Made by a program: the position numbers and the translations under genes
In this document: positions 35,847 to 44,872 of the stretch, piece after piece
Position numbering within the stretch: the first letter of the stretch is position 1
Layout of the letters: each line of letters opens with the position of its first letter
Notes under the pieces: generated by a model
What the model saw: only the letters and a program-made list of their open reading frames with translations
Database searches by the model: none
What the model was told of the DNA's origin: nothing
NCBI RefSeq assembly: GCF_013041615.1
Contig: NZ_JABEPQ010000001.1
Coordinates: 612,976 to 676,975, forward strand
Direction of reading: 5' to 3'
Length of the DNA: 64,000 bases
Source of the DNA: Knoellia koreensis
GTDB lineage: Bacteria; Actinomycetota; Actinomycetes; Actinomycetales; Dermatophilaceae

Positions 35847-36464
35847 TCAGCCCCTCACCGGCGCCGCACGGTGGGCGGCCACGACCTGGCGGGCCTGGAC
35901 GATGTACATCACGCCGGCGACCCAGTAGAGGACGGTGCCCCACCACGCGAAGGCCCACCCGATCGGCTGGGCCCACTGCGCGAACGAGCTCGTGCCGTCG
36001 CCGAGCAGCAGCAGCGGGAAGGCGTAGAGCAGGTTGAAGGTGGCGGCCTTGCCGACGAAGTGGACCGGGAGCCCGACCTGGCCGTAGCGCCGGATGACCG
36101 CGAGGACCACCGCCAGCAGCAGCTCGCGCCCGACCAGCAGGGCCACGAGCCACCACGGGATGATCTCGCGCCAGGCCAGGCCGAAGAGCGTGGTGGCGAT
36201 GTAGAGCCGGTCGGCGAGCGGGTCGAGCAGCTCCCCCACCCGCGACACCAGGCCGAACCGGCGCGCGATCTTGCCGTCGAGGTAGTCGCTGACGCCCGAG
36301 GCCATCAGCGTCAGCAGCGCGATGACGTCGTGCTCGGTGAGGATCGCCCAGAGGAAGACGGGCACACCCACGAGCCGCAGGAACGACAGGACGTTGGGGA
36401 TGGTGAGGATGCGATCCGTCGTCGGTCCGCGGTCGCTGACAGCCCGGTCCGCGCGTTCCACCAC
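35847..36464 (-). CDS. CDP-alcohol phosphatidyltransferase (PgsA2-like)
   Basis: 205 residues, multi-helix membrane enzyme. The CDP-alcohol motif D-G-x2-A-R-x8-G-x3-D-x3-D is complete at about residues 60-87 (DYLDGKIARRFGL...GELLDPLADRL). It makes a phospholipid from CDP-diacylglycerol; cardiolipin or phosphatidylglycerol phosphate are the usual products for this position (Rv1822-like). First gene of the minus-strand block that runs to the second MerR gene. Confidence 0.87.
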   Translation of the reverse strand: MVERADRAVSDRGPTTDRILTIPNVLSFLRLVGVPVFLWAILTEHDVIALLTLMASGVSDYLDGKIARRFGLVSRVGELLDPLADRLYIATTLFGLAWREIIPWWLVALLVGRELLLAVVLAVIRRYGQVGLPVHFVGKAATFNLLYAFPLLLLGDGTSSFAQWAQPIGWAFAWWGTVLYWVAGVMYIVQARQVVAAHRAAPVRG

Positions 36465-36527
36465 GTCAGCAGCCTAACGGCCCGACCCGGGCGCGGATCG
36501 GCAGGCCGCGCCCGTAGGGTCGCTGCC

Positions 36528-37688
36528 ATGGACAACCCCCTCCTCGGTCCTGGGCTGGAACGGTTGCGGGAACGGCGCAGCGTCAAGTGGCGGGCCTACG
36601 ACCCGGACGTGCTGCCCCTGTGGGTCGCCGAGATGGATGTCGTGCCCGCCCCGGCGGTCCAGCGGGCGGTGCGGGACGCGGTCGAGGCCGGAGACACCGG
36701 TTACCCGTGGGCGCCGGACTTCTTCGAGGCGCTGGCGTCGTTCGCCAAGGAGCGGTGGGACTGGTCGCCCTCCCCCGCCGCGATGTCCCTGGTGCCCGAC
36801 GTGATGCTGGGCGTGGTGGAGGTGCTGCGGCTGTTCACCGACCCGGGTGGGCCGGTCGTGGTCAACTCCCCCGTCTACCCGCCGTACTTCCAGTTCGTGA
36901 CGAGCATGGGCCGCCGGGTGGTCGAGGCGCCGCTGGGTCCTGATGGACGGCTGGACCCGGCCAACTTGGAGCGGGCGTTCGGTGCGGCGACCGCGGACGG
37001 TGAGCGGGCGGCATACCTGCTGTGCTCCCCCCAGAACCCGACGGGGACGGTGCACACCGCGGCCGAGCTCACCGCCGCGTTCGAGCTGGCGGAGAGGTAT
37101 GCCGTCCGGGTCGTCGTCGACGAGATCCACGCGCCGCTCGTGCCTGCCGGGGCGACCTTCACTCCGGCGGTCGCGCTCGGCGCCGGCTCGCGTGTGGTGA
37201 GCGTGCTGTCGGCGTCGAAGGCGTTCAACCTGGCCGGACTGAAGGCAGCCATCGCGGTCGCCGGACCCGAGGCGGTGGCGGACCTGCGTCAGGTGCCCGA
37301 GGAGGTCACGCACGGCGCCAGCCACCTTGGCGTCATTGCCCAGTCGGCGGCATACCGGGAGGGCGGCGAGTGGCTCGACGCCCTGCTGGTGGGACTGGAC
37401 GAGAACCGTCGGCTGCTGGAAACCATTGTGGCACAACGTCTTCCGGACGTGGCGTACCGGCCGCCGGAGGCGACCTTCCTCGCGTGGCTCGACTTCACGG
37501 GCATCCCCGAGCTGGGCGACGACCCTGCGGCGGTGCTGCTGGAGCACGGTCGGGTCGCGCTGCACTCGGGACCGGCGTTCGGGTTCGGCGGGCCGGGGCA
37601 CGCACGGCTCAACTTCGGCACGTCACCGGACATCCTGGGCGAGGCGGTCGACCGGATCGCCACCGGCATCGCCGCGGTCAGGGGCTGA
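36528..37688 (+). CDS. MalY/PatB-type aminotransferase (cystathionine beta-lyase-like)
   Basis: 386 residues, fold-type I PLP enzyme. The opening ERRSVKWRAYDPDVLPLWVA with EMDVVPAPAV, the CSPQNPTGTVH loop, VVDEIHAPLV and the PLP lysine in SASKAFNLAGLK are MalY/PatB hallmarks, pointing to C-S beta-lyase activity. Start ATG 36528. Divergent from pgsA with about 60 bp between starts. Contains four GTATGCCG-type sites or near neighbours at 37009, 37097 and 37348. Confidence 0.87.
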   Translation: MDNPLLGPGLERLRERRSVKWRAYDPDVLPLWVAEMDVVPAPAVQRAVRDAVEAGDTGYPWAPDFFEALASFAKERWDWSPSPAAMSLVPDVMLGVVEVLRLFTDPGGPVVVNSPVYPPYFQFVTSMGRRVVEAPLGPDGRLDPANLERAFGAATADGERAAYLLCSPQNPTGTVHTAAELTAAFELAERYAVRVVVDEIHAPLVPAGATFTPAVALGAGSRVVSVLSASKAFNLAGLKAAIAVAGPEAVADLRQVPEEVTHGASHLGVIAQSAAYREGGEWLDALLVGLDENRRLLETIVAQRLPDVAYRPPEATFLAWLDFTGIPELGDDPAAVLLEHGRVALHSGPAFGFGGPGHARLNFGTSPDILGEAVDRIATGIAAVRG

Positions 37689-37766
37689 CCGACAGGGTGT
37701 ACACCGCGGCTCGCAGGGCATGCCGCGTGGTTGACGGGGCGCCTGCGGAGGCGGACTCTGCGAGTC

Positions 37767-38528
37767 ATGGGATTCGTGGTGGCGGCGGAGTCGTACGACC
37801 GGTTCATGGGGCGGTTCTCCGAGCAGCTCGCCGTGGTGCTCGCCGACGCGGTGGGAGTGTCACGTGGGCAGCGGGTGATCGACGTCGGCTGCGGACCCGG
37901 GGCGATGACCGCGGTGCTGGTCGAACGGCTCGGGCCGGATCACGTTGCGGCAGTGGACCCGTCGCCGCCGTTCGTAGCGGCGGTCAGGGAACGGTTCCCC
38001 GGGGTCGACGTGCAGGAGGGTGGCGCGGAGGAGCTGCGCTTCGACGACGACACCTTCGACCTGGCGGTGGCCGAGCTGGTGGTGCAGTTCATGACCGACC
38101 CGGTGCAAGGTGTGCGCGAGATGGGACGGGTGGTTCGCCCCGGCGGTGTCGTCGCGGCCTGCGTCTGGGACCACGGTGGTGGGACAGGGCCGCTGTCGCC
38201 GTTCTGGAAGGTCGTGCATCAGCTCGACTCGGAGGTAACCGGTGAGCGCGGTCAGGTCGGCACGAACCGCGGCGAGCTCGGCCGGGTGTTCCGGGACGCC
38301 GGCCTGCAGGATGTGGCCGAGAGCTCGCTCGAGGTGAGCTCGCGGTTCGAGACCTTCGAGGAGTGGTGGGAGCCGTACACGCTCGGTGTCGGCCCCTGTG
38401 GCGCCTATGTCGAATCGCTCGACGACGCCGGACGTCGCCGGCTCGAGGCTGCCTGCCGTGAAGCGCTACCCGACGCGCCCTTCACCATCACGGCCAAGGC
38501 CTGGTTCGCCACCGGCCGCCCCGCCTGA
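37767..38528 (+). CDS. Class I SAM-dependent methyltransferase
   Basis: 253 residues, Methyltransf_11/25-like. Motif I VIDVGCGPGAMTAVL (about 38-52), acidic motif II VAAVDPSPPFV, and the late motif LRFDDDTFDLAVAELVV are clear. Substrate unknown. Its last 63 bp overlap the convergent small membrane protein gene on the other strand. Confidence 0.82.
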   Translation: MGFVVAAESYDRFMGRFSEQLAVVLADAVGVSRGQRVIDVGCGPGAMTAVLVERLGPDHVAAVDPSPPFVAAVRERFPGVDVQEGGAEELRFDDDTFDLAVAELVVQFMTDPVQGVREMGRVVRPGGVVAACVWDHGGGTGPLSPFWKVVHQLDSEVTGERGQVGTNRGELGRVFRDAGLQDVAESSLEVSSRFETFEEWWEPYTLGVGPCGAYVESLDDAGRRRLEAACREALPDAPFTITAKAWFATGRPA

Positions 38529-38768
38529 GCGGCGCAGGCCCGCGTGGTAGCCGACCGCGGCGGCGACCACCACCAGTCCGAGCACCGCGATGACCCAGCC
38601 CGCGAGCTCGCGGTCGGTGACGAAGCGCACGACCGAACCGGACATCCGCTTGTCGGACGAGTAGGCGAACCATCCGCCCTGAGCGTCGGCCTGCAGCGCG
38701 ATGGCGACGCCGGTGACCAGGACCGCGGCGCCGGTCAGCACGGGGATCAGCCAGCTGCGCTTCCACAT
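38466..38768 (-). CDS. Small two-helix membrane protein, hypothetical
   Basis: 100 residues with hydrophobic stretches LIPVLTGAAVLVTGVAIAL (about 6-24) and WVIAVLGLVVVAAAVGYHAG (about 58-77) separated by an extracytoplasmic loop containing GGWFAYSSDKR. Similar two-TM proteins are common in actinobacteria and uncharacterised. The ATG at 38768 lacks a strong Shine-Dalgarno. The 3' end overlaps the methyltransferase gene on the opposite strand. Confidence 0.55.
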   Translation of the reverse strand: MWKRSWLIPVLTGAAVLVTGVAIALQADAQGGWFAYSSDKRMSGSVVRFVTDRELAGWVIAVLGLVVVAAAVGYHAGLRRSGGAAGGEPGLGRDGEGRVG

Positions 38769-38808
38769 GCCGTTCACGGTAGCCAGCGAGTCCGCGTTCG
38801 GCCTGTTG

Positions 38809-39477
38809 TCAGGCTCGAGCGTCGAGGCGGTGCCATCGTCCTTCGGAGACCACCTCGGCACCGGCGTCGGTGACCTTGATGGCGGTCTGGTCGTCCATGG
38901 CGTAGCACGGGCCGTCGATGGTGGCAGCCCACTTCTCTGCTTCCTCCATCGTGTTGGTGGGAAAGACGTCGAGGTGCGGGAAGATCGAGAACTCGACCAG
39001 ACCGAGGGTGCGGTCGTCGGGTGCGTCCGGCCATTCCACGAACGCGTCCCCGATCCGCGGCGTCATCACCATGCTGCCGGCGCTGACACCCACCCAGACG
39101 GTGTCGGGCAGGGACGGGAACACGTCGACCAGCCCAGACTCGCGCACCCAGTGGGCCAGGTAGGTGGCGTCGCCGCCATCGACGAGCAGTACGTCGGTCT
39201 CCCTGACCCAAGGCTCCCACCGGTCGCGTCCGATGGTCGGCAGCGCACTCAGCTCCAGTGTGCCAAGGGACTTCCACCCCAGCGTGGCCATGCCACCCCA
39301 CGGCGGAAGCCCGGTGACGAAGCCGCGCACCGACGTTGGCCCGCACATGGGGTGACCCCACTGGGCAGTCGGGACGAGCAGTGCGCTCGACTCCTCGATC
39401 GGCTTTCCCAGCAGGTCAGCCAAGGCTGCCCGGATGCTGTCGTTGGTGACGCCGCCGGACGTGAGCAGGAGCCGCAT
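38809..39477 (-). CDS. Peptidase E-like serine peptidase (family S51)
   Basis: 222 residues, glutamine-amidotransferase-like fold. The nucleophile serine is in VGVSAGSMV (Ser132), preceded by LLVDGGDATYL. Cyanophycinase and aspartyl dipeptidase are the best-known relatives. ATG 39477 is fixed by GGAGGT 7 nt upstream. Divergent from the NUDIX gene. Confidence 0.83.
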   Translation of the reverse strand: MRLLLTSGGVTNDSIRAALADLLGKPIEESSALLVPTAQWGHPMCGPTSVRGFVTGLPPWGGMATLGWKSLGTLELSALPTIGRDRWEPWVRETDVLLVDGGDATYLAHWVRESGLVDVFPSLPDTVWVGVSAGSMVMTPRIGDAFVEWPDAPDDRTLGLVEFSIFPHLDVFPTNTMEEAEKWAATIDGPCYAMDDQTAIKVTDAGAEVVSEGRWHRLDARA

Positions 39478-39559
39478 GCAGAAACCTCCATCGATGTCGG
39501 ACACCACACTGACCCGGCCACCGTCCCAAACTCATCGGGCCACCCCTAGCATTCGCCGA

Positions 39560-40036
39560 ATGGTCAGTCGCGAAATCGGCTACATCGAGGGATTGCGCCG
39601 GCACGTCGGCCACGCACCAGTGATCATGGCCTGCGCCGGCTGTGCGGTGATGGACGACTCCGGCCGCGTCCTGCTGCAGCGCCGGGGCGATGCTGAACAG
39701 ACCTGGGGGCTGCCCGGGGGTGCGATGGAGCTGGGCGAAACCCTTGAACAGACGGCGGTTCGCGAGACGCGAGAGGAGACCGGCCTCGACGTTCGCCCGC
39801 AGGAGCTGCTCGGTGTCTACACCGGGCCGCTGCACACCTACGCCAACGGCGATGTCGTCCAGTCCGTCGTCGTGATGCTCATCGCCACCCAGGTGGGTGG
39901 CAGCCTGTCGGTTGACGGTTCGGAAACGGTGCAGCTCGATTGGTTCGACCTGGATGAGCTGCCCAGTCCCCTCTTCGGCCCACACCAACCCATGCTCGGG
40001 GACCTGAAGGACGGACGCCGCGGCCGCTGGGTCTGA
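39560..40036 (+). CDS. NUDIX hydrolase
   Basis: 158 residues. The full Nudix box G-x5-E-x7-REUxEExGU lies at about 53-75 (GGAMELGETLEQ followed by TAVRETREETGLD). Opening MVSREIGYIEGLRRHVGHAP is shared by a group of actinobacterial NUDIX proteins of unknown substrate. It cleaves a nucleoside diphosphate linked to another moiety. Confidence 0.87.
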   Translation: MVSREIGYIEGLRRHVGHAPVIMACAGCAVMDDSGRVLLQRRGDAEQTWGLPGGAMELGETLEQTAVRETREETGLDVRPQELLGVYTGPLHTYANGDVVQSVVVMLIATQVGGSLSVDGSETVQLDWFDLDELPSPLFGPHQPMLGDLKDGRRGRWV

Positions 40037-40079
40037 GCTGCTTGCCTCCTGGCCGCCAGCCTCGCGCAACGCCCGACAA

Positions 40080-40122
40080 CGACGAAGGCCGGAACCGCTT
40101 CGCGGTTTCCGGCCCTTCGTCG
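40080..40122. terminator. Bidirectional hairpin after the NUDIX gene and tRNA-Pro
   Basis: CGACGAAGGCCGGAACCGC and its near-complement GCGGTTTCCGGCCCTTCGTCG (40080-40098 and 40102-40122) form a long GC-rich stem with small bulges. It lies downstream of both the plus-strand NUDIX gene and the minus-strand tRNA gene, whose 3' end is at 40125. Confidence 0.85.
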
Positions 40123-40124
40123 AG

Positions 40125-40198
<74 letters not shown>

Positions 40199-40246
40199 TG
40201 GCTTTCCCCACCAACCCGAGGGCCCGGCGGAGCGAACGAAACATTA

Positions 40247-40287
40247 GCGCACGGCATACCCACGCTTGAAATCGGTATGCCGTGCGC
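40247..40287. terminator. Inverted pair of CGGCATACC/GGTATGCCG motifs after der
   Basis: GCGCACGGCATACC (40247-40260) and GGTATGCCGTGCGC (40274-40287) are perfect 14-bp inverted arms around a 13-nt loop, starting 5 bp after the der stop codon. The hairpin is well placed to terminate der transcription and is made from two copies of the genome-iterated octamer, like the uptake-signal terminators of Neisseria and Haemophilus. Confidence 0.85.
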
Positions 40288-40291
40288 CGAC

Positions 40292-41749
40292 TCACTTGCG
40301 GCGGCGCTTCTCGCGCACGCGGACCGACACCTCGATGGGCGTGCCCTCGAAGCCGAACTCCTCGCGCAGCTTGCGCTCGAGGAAGCGCCGGTAGCCGGCC
40401 TCGATGAACCCCGACGCGAACACCACGAACCGCGGCGGCCGCGTCGAGGCCTGCGTGGCAAAGAGGATCCGGGGCTGCTTGCCACCGCGCACCGGGTGCG
40501 GGTGGGCGGCCACGATCTCGCCGAGGAAGGCGTTGAGCCGCCCGGTCGGGATGCGCTGGTCCCACGAGTCGAGCGACTTCTCCAACGCGGGGACGAGCTT
40601 GTCGACGGCCCGACCGGTCTTGGCGGAGATGTTGACCCGCGGCGCCCATGGCACCTGCACGAGCTCGCGCTCGATCTCGCGCTCGAGGTAGTAGCGACGC
40701 TCCTCGTCGAGGGTGTCCCACTTGTTGTAGGCGATGACGAGGGCGCGGCCGGAGTCGATGACCTGCTGCACGACGCGGATGTCCTGCTCGGCGATCGACT
40801 CGCCGGCGTCGATGAGCACGACCGCGACCTCGGCCTTCTCCAGCGCGGTCTGGGTGCGCAGCGATGCGTAGAAGTCGGCACCGCGCGTCTGGTGCACCCG
40901 CCGCCGGATGCCGGCCGTGTCGACGAACCGCCAGGTCTTGCCGCCGAGCTCGATGTACTCGTCCACCGGGTCACGCGTGGTGCCGGCGACGTTGTCGACG
41001 ACGACCCGCTCCGAGCCGGCCAGCTTGTTGAGCAGCGAGGACTTGCCGACGTTGGGGCGCCCGATCAGCGCCACCCGGCGCGGCCCCCCGCGCTGGTAGG
41101 CGCCGCCCACCGACGACACGTCCGGCAGCACCTCGAGCAGCGCGTCGAGGGCGTCACCGCTCCCCCGGCCGTGCAGCGCGGAGACCGGCCACGGCTGGCC
41201 CAGCCCGAGGTTCCACAGCGACGCAGCGTCGGCCTCCGTGCGCTCGTCGTCGACCTTGTTGGCGACGAGCACGACGGGTTTGCCCGACTTGCGCAGCAGC
41301 TTGACCACGGCCTCGTCGTCGTCGGTTGCGCCGACGGTGGCGTCGACCACGAACATCACGACATCGGCCAGCTCGACCGCGATCTCGGCCTGCTCGGCGA
41401 CGCGCAGGTGGATACCGGTGGCGTCGACCTCCCAGCCGCCGGTGTCGACGAGGGTGAACTCGCGGCCCGACCACTCGGCGTCGTACGCCACCCGGTCGCG
41501 GGTCACGCCGGGCACGTCCTCGACGACAGCCTCGCGCCGACCCAGGATGCGGTTGACGAGGGTGGACTTGCCGACGTTGGGGCGGCCGATGACGGCGACG
41601 ACCGGTCGCGGCCCGTCCTCGAAGCCCGGCCCCTTCCCCTCCGCCGCCTCCTCGAGGAGCGCACGGTCCTCGTCGCTGAGGTCGAAGTCCTCCAGGCCGG
41701 CGCGCAGGGCGCGCTCGACCGCGGAGTCGTCGGTCTGGTGCTCGGTCAC
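40292..41749 (-). CDS. der: Ribosome-assembly GTPase Der (EngA)
   Basis: 485 residues with an acidic N-terminal extension (about 45 aa) typical of actinobacteria, two tandem G domains (P-loops GRPNVGKST at 55-63 and GRPNVGKSS near 226) and a KH-like domain with [11 protein letters not shown]. It is essential for 50S assembly. GTG 41749 is chosen over upstream starts because the preceding sequence reads as non-coding. A full GGTATGCCGCGTGG copy lies in the 116-bp gap upstream. Confidence 0.94.
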   Translation of the reverse strand: MTEHQTDDSAVERALRAGLEDFDLSDEDRALLEEAAEGKGPGFEDGPRPVVAVIGRPNVGKSTLVNRILGRREAVVEDVPGVTRDRVAYDAEWSGREFTLVDTGGWEVDATGIHLRVAEQAEIAVELADVVMFVVDATVGATDDDEAVVKLLRKSGKPVVLVANKVDDERTEADAASLWNLGLGQPWPVSALHGRGSGDALDALLEVLPDVSSVGGAYQRGGPRRVALIGRPNVGKSSLLNKLAGSERVVVDNVAGTTRDPVDEYIELGGKTWRFVDTAGIRRRVHQTRGADFYASLRTQTALEKAEVAVVLIDAGESIAEQDIRVVQQVIDSGRALVIAYNKWDTLDEERRYYLEREIERELVQVPWAPRVNISAKTGRAVDKLVPALEKSLDSWDQRIPTGRLNAFLGEIVAAHPHPVRGGKQPRILFATQASTRPPRFVVFASGFIEAGYRRFLERKLREEFGFEGTPIEVSVRVREKRRRK

Positions 41750-41865
41750 GGGGGCCTCGAAACGTTTGGTGTGAGTGGGTGGTGCCGACCACGACTTGCA
41801 GGTATGCCGCGTGGCCGGCACACATTGTCGCGCACTGTGGCGGGTGCGACCGACCGGCTCGGCAC

Positions 41866-42540
41866 TCAGCCGTCGTCCTCGGGGAGAAACACCTGGTGCC
41901 GTTGCTGCGATTCCCGCACGTGCTCGGCCAGCGCGACCCGGACCTGCTCGGTGGCTGCAGCCAGCCGTTCCCGACCGCTGGCCCCGGGAGCGGCCACCAG
42001 GTCGAGCGGCGCGCCGAACTCCACGACCATGCGGCTGCGCAGCCGAGGCAGCGAGCCCTTGCTGGCCCCGGTCGCCCGCGTGCCGAGGAAGGCGACCGGC
42101 ACGACCCGCGCCCCACCCTGCTGGGCGAGCCAGGCGGCCCCCTGCTGGACGGCTGCGACGTCGCCGCGCCCGCGCGTGCCCTCGGGGAAGATGCCGACGG
42201 CTCCCCCGGCCTGCAGCACCGAGACGGCCGCCATGAGGGCCGCGCGGTCACCGGCGCCGCGGGTCACCGGGATGTGGCCGATGAAGGTCAGGAACCGGCC
42301 GAGCAGCCCCTTGAACATCTCCCGCTTGATGAGCACGGCGGTGGGTCGCGGCGCGAGCCCGGGCAGCATGGGTCCGTCGAGGAACCCGACGTGGTTGGCC
42401 ACGAACACCACCGGCCCGGTGCGCGGCACGCGGTCCCGCCCGATCACCGCCACCCGGTAGAGCGCGTGGAACAGCGGCCAGCCCACGACCATGTTGATCC
42501 GTGCCCGCCACGCCGGCGTGGGCGCAGCGACATCGCTCAC
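41866..42540 (-). CDS. 1-acyl-sn-glycerol-3-phosphate acyltransferase (PlsC family)
   Basis: 224 residues. Catalytic N-H-x4-D motif as NHVGFLD (49-55), glycerophosphate-binding FPEGTRG near 118-124 and an amphipathic N-terminal membrane segment. Transfers an acyl chain to lysophosphatidate. Start overlaps the cmk stop by GTGA. Confidence 0.87.
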   Translation of the reverse strand: MSDVAAPTPAWRARINMVVGWPLFHALYRVAVIGRDRVPRTGPVVFVANHVGFLDGPMLPGLAPRPTAVLIKREMFKGLLGRFLTFIGHIPVTRGAGDRAALMAAVSVLQAGGAVGIFPEGTRGRGDVAAVQQGAAWLAQQGGARVVPVAFLGTRATGASKGSLPRLRSRMVVEFGAPLDLVAAPGASGRERLAAATEQVRVALAEHVRESQQRHQVFLPEDDG

Positions 42541-43241
42541 GCGGGGACCTTGTCCGGCGCGACTCGCCGCACCACGTCGAGCAACGCCTGGACGCTCTGC
42601 TCGAAGTCGAGGTCGGAGGTGTCGACCAGGGTCACGCCCTCCGCGGCCTCGGTGAACTCCGACACCGTCGAGTCGTCGGCGTCACGCCGCACGATCTGGT
42701 CGCGGGTGGCTTCCACCGCGTCGTCGTGGTCGGCGCCGTGCAGCTCCTTGGAGCGGCGCCGCAGCCGCGCCTCGACACTCGCCGTGAGCAGCACCCGCAC
42801 GTCCGCGTCGGGTGCGACGACCGTCGTGATGTCGCGGCCCTCGGCGACGACGCCCCCCGTGCGCCCGGCGATCTCGGCGATGAGGTCCCGTTGCAGCTGC
42901 TGGAGCACCGGCCGGACGGAAGTGTTCGTCGCGACCTTCGACACCACCTCGGAGACGCGGGTGGTGCGGATGTCCTCCTCGATCTCGCGACCGCTCACCC
43001 GCACGCTCGGGGTGCTCGGGTCCGTGCCCATCTCCAACGGGATGTCACGCGCAGCCTGCGCCACCGCGTCGCGGTCCTCGAGGTCGACCCCCTCCTCCAG
43101 GCACCACCAGGTCACGGCGCGGTACATCGCGCCCGTGTCGAGGTAGCCGACGCCGAGCGCATGGGCGGCTGCCCGGGAGACGCTGGACTTCCCCGAGCCG
43201 GAGGGGCCGTCGACGGCGATCACCAGGTGCTCTGAACTCAT
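42537..43241 (-). CDS. cmk: Cytidylate kinase
   Basis: 234 residues. P-loop GPSGSGKSS at 12-20, YLDTGAMYRAVT, and EGRDITTVVAPDADVR are signature CMP kinase segments. Phosphorylates CMP and dCMP. ATG 43241; overlapping plsC downstream. The rluB-tyrA-cmk-plsC-der order is typical of actinobacteria. Confidence 0.94.
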   Translation of the reverse strand: MSSEHLVIAVDGPSGSGKSSVSRAAAHALGVGYLDTGAMYRAVTWWCLEEGVDLEDRDAVAQAARDIPLEMGTDPSTPSVRVSGREIEEDIRTTRVSEVVSKVATNTSVRPVLQQLQRDLIAEIAGRTGGVVAEGRDITTVVAPDADVRVLLTASVEARLRRRSKELHGADHDDAVEATRDQIVRRDADDSTVSEFTEAAEGVTLVDTSDLDFEQSVQALLDVVRRVAPDKVPA

Positions 43242-43252
43242 GGCGGAGCAGC

Positions 43253-43762
43253 CTAACGGTGACCCACGCCCGCCGGGGGACGCCACCGCCCCAGCACCAT
43301 CCACGCGGCATACCCCACCACCGCCACCAGGCTGGCGAGCATGACGACGACCGACCACGCAGGCAGCCGGGAGTCGGCCGCCCTGCTGGCCACCAGCATC
43401 GTCGGCGGGATCGAGCAGAGGAGCACGAAGACGATGGCTCCGAGGACGTAGAGGTCGCGCCGCAGCATCGCCCGCGCCTGCGGCAGCCGTTCCGGCGTCG
43501 TCCAGTAGTCCTTGTGCGGCAGGTTCACCCACGGGGACGTGAGCGACAACCGGCCCGCGAGGAACCCGAAGATGGCCACCATCAGGACCCCCAGCAGGAC
43601 GAGCATCGCGAGCGACTCCCAGCGACTGCCCCAGCGGTCGGCGACGCCAGAACCGCTCCAGTGCTGCGGCACGCGCGTCGGCATCGCCAGGAACGTGCCG
43701 ACGACCAGGACCGCATAGACCACCACGAGGGCCCAGAACACCCGCGCTGCAACGCTTCTCAC
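43253..43762 (-). CDS. DUF1648-type membrane protein
   Basis: 169 residues with four helices. The first half has PTRVPQHWSGSGVADRWGSRW, the DUF1648 motif found in SdpI-like immunity proteins; no other SdpI parts are present. GTG 43762 overlaps the tyrA stop as GTGA and is preferred to TTG 43777. A full CCACGCGGCATACC site at 43301-43314 encodes part of GYAAWMV near the C-terminus. Confidence 0.7.
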   Translation of the reverse strand: MRSVAARVFWALVVVYAVLVVGTFLAMPTRVPQHWSGSGVADRWGSRWESLAMLVLLGVLMVAIFGFLAGRLSLTSPWVNLPHKDYWTTPERLPQARAMLRRDLYVLGAIVFVLLCSIPPTMLVASRAADSRLPAWSVVVMLASLVAVVGYAAWMVLGRWRPPAGVGHR

Positions 43763-44850
43763 CCGTGCAGTCTCCAACCCCGGGCCTGCAGCTCCTCCCC
43801 CAGCCGCTCGGCGACGGACGGGAGCACGGAGACCTCGGCGAGCCCGAACGGCTGGCCGAGGCCGTGCTCGAGGTGCAGGTCCTCGAGGTTGACGCCGGCG
43901 TCGCCGACGTCGTGGAGCAGCCGGGCGAGCTCGCCCGGTTCGTCGGGGACCAGGACCGTGACGACGGTGTATGCCGTGGGCGCGGCACCGTGCTTGCCCG
44001 GGATCCGCGCATGGCCGGCGTTGCCGTGGGACACGATGCGGGCGAGGACCTCGCGGGCACCGATGCCGTCACCGTCGGCGAGCGTGTCGAGGGCAGCGAT
44101 CACCTCCGCGAGCTCGTCACGCATCTCGGCCAGGACGGTGCGCACCGCCGGTGCGTTGCCGGCCAAGATCTGGGTCCACAGCTGCGGGTCACTGGCCGCG
44201 ATCCGCGTGACATCACGAATTCCCTGTCCCGACAACGAAACTGCGGGGTCGGTGAGGTCGCGAAGGCGGCTGGCGACGAGGGAGGACGCGAGCTGCGGAA
44301 CGTGCGAGACCACCGCGACGGCGGCGTCGTGCTCGGCCGGGCTCATCGTCGACACCGTGCCCCCGGCGGCTCGTGCGAGCTCCTGGACGACCGCGACGGC
44401 CTCGGGCGAGGAGTCCTCGTGCGGCACGACGACCCACGCCCGGCCGTCGAACAGGTCACCACGCGCGGCGACCGCGCCGGAACGCTCGCGACCGGCCATC
44501 GGGTGCGAGCCGGCATACCGGCTCAGGTCTGCGCCACGGGACCGGACGTCCTCGAGCACCGCGACCTTGACCGACGCGACATCGGTCACGACCGCGCGCG
44601 GCCACGCGGCCAGCTCGTCGGCGACGACGCCCCCCGCCACGTCGGGCGGTGCGGCGACGACCACGACATCGGGCTCGCCAGCGTCTGGGTCACCTTGCGC
44701 CGCAACGGAACCCGCACCGAGGTCACGTGCCAACGCGACGGCGGTCGGCGACGGGTCACTCAGCGACACGGCATACCCGGCCCGGCTCAGGGCGATGCCC
44801 AGGCTCGTGCCGATGAGGCCGGTGCCGACGATGCGTACGCGGGTGGTCAC
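43759..44850 (-). CDS. tyrA: Prephenate dehydrogenase with ACT domain
   Basis: 363 residues. Rossmann motif VGTGLIGTSLGIAL at the N-terminus, the substrate loop GSHPMAGRERSG, HDAAVAVVSHVPQL and a C-terminal ACT domain (PDEPGELARLLHDVGDAGVN) that usually mediates tyrosine feedback. Converts prephenate to 4-hydroxyphenylpyruvate with NAD+. Confidence 0.92.
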   Translation of the reverse strand: MTTRVRIVGTGLIGTSLGIALSRAGYAVSLSDPSPTAVALARDLGAGSVAAQGDPDAGEPDVVVVAAPPDVAGGVVADELAAWPRAVVTDVASVKVAVLEDVRSRGADLSRYAGSHPMAGRERSGAVAARGDLFDGRAWVVVPHEDSSPEAVAVVQELARAAGGTVSTMSPAEHDAAVAVVSHVPQLASSLVASRLRDLTDPAVSLSGQGIRDVTRIAASDPQLWTQILAGNAPAVRTVLAEMRDELAEVIAALDTLADGDGIGAREVLARIVSHGNAGHARIPGKHGAAPTAYTVVTVLVPDEPGELARLLHDVGDAGVNLEDLHLEHGLGQPFGLAEVSVLPSVAERLGEELQARGWRLHG

Positions 44851-44872
44851 GCCCGAAGGCTATCGAGCGACC

